64,000 bases of DNA from positions 186,001 through 250,000 of the forward strand of contig NZ_JWJH01000001.1 in the NCBI RefSeq assembly GCF_000949865.1. The letters run 5' to 3'. The translations under genes and the position numbers were made by a program. The stretch's first letter is position 1. Every line of letters starts with the position of its first letter. The stretch is from Rhizobium nepotum 39/7 (GTDB taxonomy: Bacteria > Pseudomonadota > Alphaproteobacteria > Rhizobiales > Rhizobiaceae). The notes beneath the pieces were generated by a model. It saw only the letters and a program-made list of their open reading frames with translations. It was not told the DNA's origin and made no database searches. Shown piece after piece: positions 1 through 7,047 of the stretch.

Positions 1-76
1 GGCTGTCGGTGGTGATCGCCTTGGCGTGGACCTTGCCGATCCGTCCAGCGCCGAGCAGTGCCAATTTCGTAACCAT
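1..76 (-). CDS. iolG: Inositol 2-dehydrogenase, N-terminus only (runs off the left edge)
   Basis: Only the first 25 codons are in the window. They begin at an ATG at 76-74 preceded by a GGAGG ribosome binding site at about 81-85. The visible peptide contains LLGAGRIGKVHAKA, the Rossmann GxGxxG start of the Gfo/Idh/MocA dehydrogenases, and its wording is typical of rhizobial myo-inositol 2-dehydrogenase (IolG/IdhA), which oxidises myo-inositol to scyllo-inosose with NAD+ in the cytoplasm. Another Gfo/Idh/MocA sugar dehydrogenase cannot be excluded from so short a piece. A possible IolR-type site lies upstream at 151-164. Confidence 0.65.
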   Translation of the reverse strand, partial: MVTKLALLGAGRIGKVHAKAITTDS

Positions 77-150
77 CTTTCCTCCGGTTTCTCACACCCG
101 TCTTTCACTCCCGGAAAGACAGAATATGAACGCAAACAATGTTTCGATAT

Positions 151-164
151 GGAATATATGTTCT
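151..164. promoter_or_regulatory. Candidate IolR-type operator (GGAA-N6-TTCT)
   Basis: The sequence GGAA-TATATG-TTCT lies 75 bp upstream of the inositol dehydrogenase start codon. Rhizobial IolR (RpiR family) is reported to use GGAA-N6-TTCC, so this is a one-mismatch match. The surroundings (about 120-180) are AT-rich compared with flanking genes, as expected of a promoter. This is a suggestion from pattern and position only. Confidence 0.3.
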
Positions 165-310
165 ATTTTGCTAGATCGACATCGGAGGTGTGTCAAGCGT
201 TTTGACGATGGTCGGGACGGCCGAAATCATTCCCTCGGGAAGACCATGCAGCACGGTTGGCCGCTGCGTAGAAAAAGCGTCGGGGCAGGGTGCCAAGTCT
301 TTGCGGGTGA

Positions 311-1561
311 TCAGTCGATGGAAGGCGTCTCGGCCGAATGTTGGGGAAGTGCATAAACCTCGACCGGGGTTTCGAGGCCGCGCAGCAGCCATGGACCCAG
401 ATTTTCCAGTCTGTCCTCGTATCCGGCCATACGGACGAATTCTTCGGAAAACAGCACGCTGCGGCCGGTCTCCTTGGTCAGCGTTTCAAGCCGTGACGCA
501 ATGTTCACGGCAGGGCCGATGACGGTGAAATCGAGGCGGGTTTTTGAGCCGATATTGCCGTACATGACATCGCCGACATGGACGCCAATACCATAACCCA
601 GAGGGTCATGGCCTTTCTGGCGATTGATTTCATTGAGGGCAACGAGGCTTTTTTGCGCGCTGGCAATGGCTTTCAGCAGGTTTTCACAGGCCTGCGGATC
701 GCTGAGCGGGAAAATCGCCAGCAGCCCGTCGCCCATGAATTTCAGGATTTCGCCGCCGAACTCCTCGATCGGGTCGCACATGGCGTCGAAATAACCGTTC
801 AGAAGCTCGATGACGTCATCGCGTGGCCAGAGGTCGGAAATATGGGTGAAATTGCGCAGGTCGCAGATCAGGATCGCCGCACCCACCGTTATGCCGCTGC
901 CGCGCGTCGTTGCACCATTGAGGATTTTTTCGCCCGCATGCGGACCCACATAGGTTTCAAGCAGGGTGCGCGTCATACGGTTTTTCAGGCGTATCTCGCT
1001 GACCAGCGCCAGGGCCGGCAGCAGATTTTTCAGGGTGAGGACTTCCGCTTCTGAAAAGCCACCTGGCCGGTCGCTGGAAAAAGTGGCGACATGGCGTTTG
1101 CCGAACGTGTGTTCGATCGGCCATGCGAAATAATCCGTCAGCCCTTCGGCGCGCAGTTCCTCATAGATCGTATAACCTGGCTGGTCGATGTCGTCGCCGT
1201 TCAGCCGGTGGCGGATCTCGGTGGCGCCCTGGTGGATGTCGCTGATGGGGCTGTTCAGATATTCGGGTGTGTTCTCCGATCCATAGCCATAGGTGGCGAT
1301 CTCGGCGGACGACATGCCGGCTTTCCACAATATCCGCGCGCCAAGCCATTGCGGATGGCGAATGCGGAAGGCGAGCACGCCCCGCGCGACGGAAATTCCG
1401 CTCTCCCGCAGCCTGGCGCAAAGCTCCACGAATATCTCATCGATAAAACGCTCGTCCTTCGTGCCGGTGACGAGCCAGTCGAGAATTTCCGTTTTCTCTG
1501 CCGGCCACAATTCATCCAATGCTGAAGAAACCGGTTCTTCGGTGTCGAGAGTGAGTGTCAT
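311..1561 (-). CDS. Class III adenylate/guanylate cyclase
   Basis: A 416-residue cytoplasmic protein without obvious membrane segments. The C-terminal half (about residues 215-405) is a class III nucleotide cyclase domain: the first metal-binding aspartate lies in ILICDLRNFTHISD, the second in KFMGDGLLAIF, and the transition-state Asn/Arg pair in GPAVNIASRLE. The enzyme should therefore be active and make cAMP (or cGMP) from the nucleoside triphosphate. The first 200 residues are the poorly conserved, probably sensory, region common in the many rhizobial cyclases. I prefer the ATG at 1561 (MTLTLD...) over an upstream ATG at 1606, because the extra 15 residues look non-conserved; neither start has a strong Shine-Dalgarno. 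It stands alone, downstream of a small HTH gene on the same strand. Confidence 0.85.
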   Translation of the reverse strand: MTLTLDTEEPVSSALDELWPAEKTEILDWLVTGTKDERFIDEIFVELCARLRESGISVARGVLAFRIRHPQWLGARILWKAGMSSAEIATYGYGSENTPEYLNSPISDIHQGATEIRHRLNGDDIDQPGYTIYEELRAEGLTDYFAWPIEHTFGKRHVATFSSDRPGGFSEAEVLTLKNLLPALALVSEIRLKNRMTRTLLETYVGPHAGEKILNGATTRGSGITVGAAILICDLRNFTHISDLWPRDDVIELLNGYFDAMCDPIEEFGGEILKFMGDGLLAIFPLSDPQACENLLKAIASAQKSLVALNEINRQKGHDPLGYGIGVHVGDVMYGNIGSKTRLDFTVIGPAVNIASRLETLTKETGRSVLFSEEFVRMAGYEDRLENLGPWLLRGLETPVEVYALPQHSAETPSID

Positions 1562-1769
1562 GGCAGGATTCCGGAGGTTGTTGCTGCTCTCGCGAAAACG
1601 GGCCACATGCCGAACATGACCCGTGCGGACATCATGTGGTGCCGGAGAATGGAAATGTTAAGAGAGCGGTGCGGAAAATGTTCCGGAGGGTGTGGCGGCG
1701 TTCAGCCAGTACGCGCGCCGCCCGGATGTTGCCGTGAACATCGTCCCGGCGGCGCTGAGATTTGGCTCG

Positions 1770-1786
1770 GATCGTTCCGAACGATC
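1770..1786. promoter_or_regulatory. Perfect 17-bp palindrome at the end of the HTH gene
   Basis: GATCGTTC-C-GAACGATC is an exact inverted repeat with a one-base centre. It overlaps the stop codon of the small HTH regulator and lies about 210 bp upstream of the cyclase start. It has no T-tract on the minus strand, so an operator is as likely as a terminator. Confidence 0.35.
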
Positions 1787-2015
1787 AGATAACGGTTTCG
1801 ACAGGAATATGCAGGGCGGCGGCAACGCGCCTGATGCGCGACGGATCGCTGTCCGTGCCGTCTTCCAGGGCGCGTATTTCGCTGGCCGTCAGGCCGCAGG
1901 TAATGGCGAGCTGTTCGACCGAATATCCGGCGAGATTGCGTGCCGTCAAAACCTTTCGGGCGAAAGGAGCATCTGTTTCGTGATCAGAATCGGGTTGTGA
2001 GACTGAAATTGTCAT
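1785..2015 (-). CDS. Small Cro/CI-type (XRE) helix-turn-helix protein
   Basis: A 76-residue protein. After a short polar N-terminus (about 20 residues) it carries an XRE helix-turn-helix: AGYSVEQLAITCGLTASEI contains the two helices, followed by RRVAAALHIPVETV, the usual third and fourth helices. It is almost only a DNA-binding domain, so it is either an autonomous transcription regulator or a partner of another protein. The ATG at 2015 is preceded by GAGGGAGA. It reads toward the cyclase gene with a 223-bp gap between them, and its stop codon sits in a perfect palindrome. Its targets cannot be deduced. Confidence 0.75.
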   Translation of the reverse strand: MTISVSQPDSDHETDAPFARKVLTARNLAGYSVEQLAITCGLTASEIRALEDGTDSDPSRIRRVAAALHIPVETVI

Positions 2016-2260
2016 TTTTGCATCTCCCTCATGGTGGACACTTTAATGCGGGTGGCAAAAAAAGTTGCCAGAGCCGAATGCGGCCGCGTTGCCGGAGAAA
2101 AAATCGTTGCTGCAACGCAGCGGGAACATAGCTGCTTCACCCACCTACGCAATAGTTAAATTTTGTTAAGTTTCGTGATCGCGGCATTTTTCAGTCGTGA
2201 AAGGGGTCAAAAAAGTACGATTTTTCGAGGTTTTAGTGGAATATGGTAGAGCGATTTGCG

Positions 2261-3376
2261 CTAAAGCATGCCCCAGGCGCGGAAACGGCCACGGCCGGTG
2301 ACCTCCCGCAATTCCAGCTGATTGGCAAGCCCGATCGCGCCTTGCGGCGTGGTGCCGAGTTCCTTGACGATCATCGCTGCCGAGACCACCGGCCGGGTAA
2401 CCACCAGTTCCACCAGTTCGGGCAGACGCGAGGAAGAGCGCCGTCCGGCCAGTTTGCGCAGCATGCGCTCTCTGGCGTGGGTCAGCCTGTCATGTTCCTT
2501 CATGCTGGCGAGTGCCGCTTCGTAAAAACTGTCCAGAAGCGCCAGGAGGCGCTGCGTCTTGTTTCTGGCGTGTCGGCGCTCGCGTGGAACCGCGCGAAGA
2601 CCGGCGCTAAGCGCCGGCAGGTGATCGGGAGCGACAGCCCCGTCGCGCAGAAAGGCGGCGGCCAGAAGCCTGCCGAGCCAGGGGCTGCGTTGCAGAACCT
2701 CAATCATGTTCCAGGCATCCAGCAGGATTGCGGTTCGCAGGATCGTCGGCAGTTCTTCCGTGCGGCCATGGACCTGCCGCCATTCTTTCAGCCTTTCCTC
2801 CTCATCCCAGTCGGGATCGTTGACCATCGGATGGCCTTCGTCCCGATATGTTATCGGCCGCAGCGTGGTGCCGGCGGTGATCGCCTCCAGGGTGGCGGAG
2901 CTTCGCGCCAGAAGCGCGTCCAGTTCGGAAAAGGCTCCATCCAGCGGGGTCTCCCTTTCTGTGTCCGCTTCCCCGTCGTGGGAATGCTCCACAGTTTCCT
3001 TGCTGAATGCCGTCTCGTCGGCCGCTATTGCCGTCCTGCCCCGCAGGCGCATAAGCCCGGGCGCCGTGAAGGCCCAGCCCGGTGCATTGGAAAAAATCAG
3101 CCGTCTCGAACGGAGAATCCGGTGCGCCGCCGTCATTTCATGGGTGGGCGCCCGCACATCCATGTGGGCGTCATGCAGGACGAGATCTTCCATATGGACG
3201 AGTTCGCCATCGACCCACATGGATGAAATCGCATCGGTAAAATCCTGCCTCCCGATGAAACCGTGCTTCATCGGCGACCGGTCTATCCGCTCGTCCAGCC
3301 GCGCCAGCGCTTCCCCCGCACGGGCGGCGGGAATGAGCAGCTTTTCGATCTGGACGTCGGATATATCGTAAATCAT
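2261..3376 (-). CDS. DUF1612 / helix-turn-helix protein (RHE_PE00001-like)
   Basis: A 371-residue protein that I recognise as the rhizobial DUF1612 family, annotated as RHE_PE00001-like and often encoded on plasmids. The N-terminal two thirds (with VHMEDLVLHDAHMDVRAP near residue 60) form the family domain of unknown function. The last 60 residues (SRLPELVELVVTRPVVSAAM, then QLELREVTGRGRFRAWGML) form a winged-helix-like HTH of the kind seen in Fic-associated proteins. No Shine-Dalgarno is visible before the ATG at 3376. An ATG at 3398 exists in another frame but leads nowhere. The biochemical role is unknown; a DNA-binding regulator is the cautious reading. It stands alone between regulatory genes and a divergent transporter. 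Confidence 0.7.
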   Translation of the reverse strand: MIYDISDVQIEKLLIPAARAGEALARLDERIDRSPMKHGFIGRQDFTDAISSMWVDGELVHMEDLVLHDAHMDVRAPTHEMTAAHRILRSRRLIFSNAPGWAFTAPGLMRLRGRTAIAADETAFSKETVEHSHDGEADTERETPLDGAFSELDALLARSSATLEAITAGTTLRPITYRDEGHPMVNDPDWDEEERLKEWRQVHGRTEELPTILRTAILLDAWNMIEVLQRSPWLGRLLAAAFLRDGAVAPDHLPALSAGLRAVPRERRHARNKTQRLLALLDSFYEAALASMKEHDRLTHARERMLRKLAGRRSSSRLPELVELVVTRPVVSAAMIVKELGTTPQGAIGLANQLELREVTGRGRFRAWGML

Positions 3377-3504
3377 TGATATTTTTTAGTTCGAGCATGG
3401 GTGGGTTACAAGACGGATTGTAACGGTCCGGCGCGGAAGATCGGGAACCAGGGTGTTCATCATCATGCTGCGATGCGGTGTAAACTTGCGCATTGCAATA
3501 TGAC

Positions 3505-3516
3505 GGGTATATACCC
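3505..3516. promoter_or_regulatory. Perfect 12-bp palindrome upstream of the MHS transporter
   Basis: GGGTATATACCC is an exact palindrome 75 bp before the preferred GTG start at 3592, in the 215-bp divergent intergenic region 3377-3591. Its position fits an operator or a promoter-overlapping site. Nothing else recognisable was seen in this intergenic stretch. Confidence 0.3.
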
Positions 3517-3591
3517 CCTCTGAGAGCGACAAATTATCACACCTTCCGTTCGCCCTTCCATCTCCAGACGAAGATGAATTGGAGTTTACCC

Positions 3592-4905
3592 GTGAATATT
3601 ATGGCAAATGGTCCTGCCACGGCACCGGATCAGAAAACCCGTTTGAAATCCATTATCGGCGGATCGGCGGGCAACCTCGTCGAATGGTACGACTGGTACG
3701 TCTATTCGGCGTTTACCCTTTATTTCGCACCGGTGTTTTTCCCCTCCGGAAACCAGACAGCCGAGTTGCTGAGCGCGGCGGCCGTGTTCGCCGTCGGATT
3801 TCTGATGCGGCCCATCGGGGCGTGGTTCATGGGAACCTATGCCGACCGCAAGGGCCGCAAGGCCGGCCTGACATTGTCCGTCACGCTGATGTGCCTCGGC
3901 TCGCTGATGATCGCCGTCACGCCCGGCCACGAGACGATCGGCATCGCCGCGCCGGCCATTCTGGTTTTCGCCCGCCTTTTGCAGGGCATCAGTGTCGGCG
4001 GCGAATATGGCGCCAGCGCGACCTATCTCAGCGAAATGGCTGGAAAGAGCCGCCGTGGCTTTTTCTCCAGCTTCCAGTATGTGACGCTGATTTCCGGCCA
4101 GCTTCTGGCGCTGGCGGTGTTGCTCGTTCTGCAGCGCGTCCTGTCGCCGGAACAGCTCGGTTCCTGGGGCTGGCGTATCCCCTTCTTCATCGGCGGCATT
4201 CTTGCGATTGCGGTGTTTTACATTCGCCGTGGCCTTGCCGAGACGCAGTCCTTCGAAAACGCCAAGGCAGGCGGGGCGGACAAGCCGAAATCCAGCGGAT
4301 GGGCGCTGTTCAAGCACTATCCGAGGGAAGCGCTGATGGTCATGGCGCTGACTTCAGGCGGCACGCTCGCCTTTTACGCCTATACGACCTATCTGCAGAA
4401 GTTCCTCGTCAATACCTCCGGCTTCAGCAAGGAAAGTGCGACCGAAATCACCACGGCAGCACTCTTCGTCTTCATGCTGTGCCAGCCGATCGCCGGTGCG
4501 CTATCGGACAAGGTGGGTCGTAAGCCGCTGATGGTTGGCTTCGGCATTCTCGGAACGCTGTTCACCTATCTCATCTTCACCACGCTGGCGACGACGACCG
4601 ACCCGATCAAGGCATTCGCTCTCGTTCTGGTCGGCCTGTTGATCGTCACGGGTTACACCTCCATCAATGCGGTGGTGAAGGCGGAAATGTTCCCCGCCCA
4701 TATCCGGGCGCTCGGCGTCGCTCTGCCCTATGCGTTGGCGAACACCATTTTCGGTGGAACGGCTGAATTCGTTGCCTTGAAGTTCAAGCAGATCGGCCAC
4801 GAAAACTGGTTCTTCTGGTATGTGACTATCATGATCGCGCTGTCGCTGGTGGTCTATGTGAAGATGCGCGATACGCGCGATCACAGCCATATCCACGAGG
4901 ATTAA
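3592..4905 (+). CDS. MHS-family MFS metabolite:H+ symporter (alpha-ketoglutarate permease-like)
   Basis: A 437-residue inner-membrane protein of the major facilitator superfamily with 12 predicted membrane segments. Hallmarks of the metabolite:H+ symporter branch are GNLVEWYDWYVYSAF near the N-terminus, the loop 2-3 motif GTYADRKGRKAGL and RLLQGISVGGEYGASATYLS in helices 4-5. The closest characterised relatives are KgtP (alpha-ketoglutarate) and ShiA/ProP-type carriers, so the substrate is probably a dicarboxylate or a similar organic acid. I chose the GTG at 3592 because GGAG at 3581-3584 is well spaced; an ATG at 3601 is also possible. It is monocistronic, followed by a clear terminator at 4928. 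Confidence 0.85.
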   Translation: MNIMANGPATAPDQKTRLKSIIGGSAGNLVEWYDWYVYSAFTLYFAPVFFPSGNQTAELLSAAAVFAVGFLMRPIGAWFMGTYADRKGRKAGLTLSVTLMCLGSLMIAVTPGHETIGIAAPAILVFARLLQGISVGGEYGASATYLSEMAGKSRRGFFSSFQYVTLISGQLLALAVLLVLQRVLSPEQLGSWGWRIPFFIGGILAIAVFYIRRGLAETQSFENAKAGGADKPKSSGWALFKHYPREALMVMALTSGGTLAFYAYTTYLQKFLVNTSGFSKESATEITTAALFVFMLCQPIAGALSDKVGRKPLMVGFGILGTLFTYLIFTTLATTTDPIKAFALVLVGLLIVTGYTSINAVVKAEMFPAHIRALGVALPYALANTIFGGTAEFVALKFKQIGHENWFFWYVTIMIALSLVVYVKMRDTRDHSHIHED

Positions 4906-4927
4906 GCGGCCGCGATCTATACCGATG

Positions 4928-4960
4928 AAAGCCCCGTCCTCTGGCGGGGCTTTTCGTTTT
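4928..4960 (+). terminator. Rho-independent terminator of the MHS transporter gene
   Basis: AAAGCCCCG and CGGGGCTTT form a 9-bp stem with an 8-nt loop, followed by TTCGTTTT. On the opposite strand the T-run is short, so it may only weakly stop the converging histidine kinase transcript that ends at 4969. Confidence 0.85.
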
Positions 4961-4968
4961 CAACGCTT

Positions 4969-6306
4969 TCAGGCGGCGTCGATCGGAAGGACGATGCGGG
5001 CCTCGAGACCATCTTGTCTGCCGGGGGCGGGAGAGGAAAGCACAAGCTCGCCGCCAATCTGTTCCATCAGGCTTTTGACGATGGCGAGGCCAAGCCCGGT
5101 GCCATCCGCCTTGGACGGGCCTCTGACAAAACGTGTCGTCAGTTTGGGAAGTAGCGCCTTGTCGATTGCCACGCCGGAATTGACGACACGGATCGTGCCG
5201 TTCTCTTCGGCCAGTATCTGCACCGGGCTTTCCGCCGGGCTGTGGATCAGCGCGTTTTCAAGAAGATTGCGGACGATGATGCCGAAGGCATCCGTGCCCA
5301 TCTTGCAGTGCAGCCCGCCTTCGCAGCGATTGGTGAAGCGGAGACGGGACGTGCCGATTGCCGTTCTGCTCATGTCGTCGATGACGAGTTCGAGAACGGG
5401 GATCAGGTCGTTTACCGTATCGGTTACCCCGATCCGTGCTTCGGCACGCGACATCTGAAGCAGTTTTTCGGCAAGATGGCCGAGATGCAGCAGGGATTTT
5501 TCGATATTTTCCACACGCGGTGCGAATTCGGGCGGAATATCGGCATGCAGCCGCTGGGCCTGCGCCAGCGCGCCGGCAATCGGCGTGCGCAATTCATGGG
5601 CGCTGTTGGCGGTAAACTCCCGCTCCGCCTCGATTGTCGATCTCAGCCGTCTGAGCAGCAGATTGACCGAGCGGGCGATGGGATGGAGTTCGGCCGGAAA
5701 CGGCAGGGTTTCCAGCGGGGCGAGATTGCCGCCATCCTTCTTTCCGATTTCGTCGCGCAAGGTCTGGATCGGTTGGAGGGTTTTTCGCACCACGACGATG
5801 ACGGCGAAGATGCTGGCGGGGATGAGAATGAGAACGGGGAGCAAAAGTGCCGTGCCCGCTTCTTCGATCGCCTCACGCCGGTTGGCGAAGGCGTCTGCGA
5901 CCTGAAGGAAATAATTTCCGTCCGGTGTGGCGACCGTAAAGATGCGCTGTGTCGCCGTTTCGGAAAAGCCGGGATCGAGCGAGACCTCGAAAGGCTCGGT
6001 CGAACTGTCGTGCGAATGCAACACGACCTGTCCTTCCCGGTCGCGAACCTGATAGGTCAGATATTCCGCCGCATGTGCCGACTGGTTGAGTTTCTGCGAG
6101 GCGGGACCTGTGTTGTTTTCCCTGAGATCGTCTACCAGCAGCGGCAGCAGCCTTTCAGCGGTTTCCTCAACGCCGGCGTCGAAAATCTCGGCGAACTCGT
6201 CCTGCATCACCATGACGCCAAGCCCGCAGGCGATGAGCCAGGATATGGCGACAACGCTGGTCAGCGCCGTGACCAGCTTGCGGGTCATGCTTGTCGGTCT
6301 GGCCAT
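4969..6306 (-). CDS. Sensor histidine kinase (PmrB/QseC-like)
   Basis: A 445-residue membrane kinase: transmembrane segment 1 at about residues 12-34, a periplasmic sensor of roughly 115 residues, segment 2 at about 152-172, then HAMP-like linker, dimerisation/phosphoacceptor domain with the H-box FTANSAHELRTPIAG (around 235) and an ATPase domain with N-box NLLENALIHSPAES and G-box DGTGLGLAIVKSL. It phosphorylates the response regulator encoded 22 bp upstream on the same strand. Because both follow eptA, the pair probably senses envelope stress, metals or cationic peptides as PmrAB and QseBC do; that is inference from context. The start ATG at 6306 has only a moderate AGG ribosome site. Confidence 0.88.
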   Translation of the reverse strand: MARPTSMTRKLVTALTSVVAISWLIACGLGVMVMQDEFAEIFDAGVEETAERLLPLLVDDLRENNTGPASQKLNQSAHAAEYLTYQVRDREGQVVLHSHDSSTEPFEVSLDPGFSETATQRIFTVATPDGNYFLQVADAFANRREAIEEAGTALLLPVLILIPASIFAVIVVVRKTLQPIQTLRDEIGKKDGGNLAPLETLPFPAELHPIARSVNLLLRRLRSTIEAEREFTANSAHELRTPIAGALAQAQRLHADIPPEFAPRVENIEKSLLHLGHLAEKLLQMSRAEARIGVTDTVNDLIPVLELVIDDMSRTAIGTSRLRFTNRCEGGLHCKMGTDAFGIIVRNLLENALIHSPAESPVQILAEENGTIRVVNSGVAIDKALLPKLTTRFVRGPSKADGTGLGLAIVKSLMEQIGGELVLSSPAPGRQDGLEARIVLPIDAA

Positions 6307-6328
6307 GTCTGCCTACCTGCCATTCTGC

Positions 6329-6982
6329 CTATCTGATGGTGTAGCCGACGCCGCGCACGGTCTCGACGCGGTCATGGCCGATTTTCTTGCGCAGCCGGCT
6401 GATATAGACCTCGACCGTATTGCTTTCTATTTCAGCGCCGAATTCGTAAAGCGTATCGTGCAATTGCGATTTCGAGACGACGGCACCGGGATGCTCGACC
6501 AGTTTTTCAAGCACGGCCCATTCTCTGGCGCTGAGCGTCTGCGCCGTTCCGTCAACGATGATATTGCGCGCCACCTGGTTGATTTCCAGGCCCGGCAGGC
6601 GGATGACGGGAGCGGAGCGACCCTCGTAACGCCGCGAGACGGCCAGCATGCGCGCCGAAAGTTCGTTGAGATCGAATGGTTTGACCAGATAGTCGTCGGC
6701 GCCCGCATTCAGCCCGGCAATCCGGTCGGAGACCTGATCGTGCGCAGTCAGAATGATGACGGGTGTCGAGTCATCCCGGTTGCGCAGGGCTTGTAAAAGG
6801 GTGATACCCTCGCCATCCGGCAACCGCATGTCGAGCAGGATCAGGCCGTAAGCCATGGTCAGTGTCGCTGCCGTGGCGTCGTCCAGCGTCTTGAACCAGT
6901 CCACAGCGTGGCCGACCGCGGCGACATGGTCCCGCAGCGCCTCTCCCAGCACCTGATCGTCTTCAACAAGCAGAACCCGCAA
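6329..6982 (-). CDS. OmpR-family response regulator (PmrA/QseB-like)
   Basis: A 217-residue two-domain regulator. Receiver domain: acidic pocket VEDD at residues 6-9, phosphoacceptor Asp in LILLDMRLPDG at about 51, and the conserved Lys in DDYLVKPFDL. Effector domain: winged helix from about 125, with SAREWAVLEKLVEHPG and TVEVYISRLRKKIG ending in VRGVGYTIR. I choose the TTG at 6982 as start (MRVLLVEDD...) because GAGGAG lies five bases before it and the protein then starts where the family does. Upstream codons to 7036 give no conserved sequence. It is transcribed between eptA and the kinase; 11-bp-phased half-sites upstream of eptA (8807-8844) would suit autoregulation by it. Confidence 0.9.
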   Translation of the reverse strand: MRVLLVEDDQVLGEALRDHVAAVGHAVDWFKTLDDATAATLTMAYGLILLDMRLPDGEGITLLQALRNRDDSTPVIILTAHDQVSDRIAGLNAGADDYLVKPFDLNELSARMLAVSRRYEGRSAPVIRLPGLEINQVARNIIVDGTAQTLSAREWAVLEKLVEHPGAVVSKSQLHDTLYEFGAEIESNTVEVYISRLRKKIGHDRVETVRGVGYTIR

Positions 6983-7047
6983 GACAGCTCCTCTATCGCA
7001 TCGTCCTGCGTATCGCTTTCGCGGGATAAGCGTCAAGCACTGTCTGT

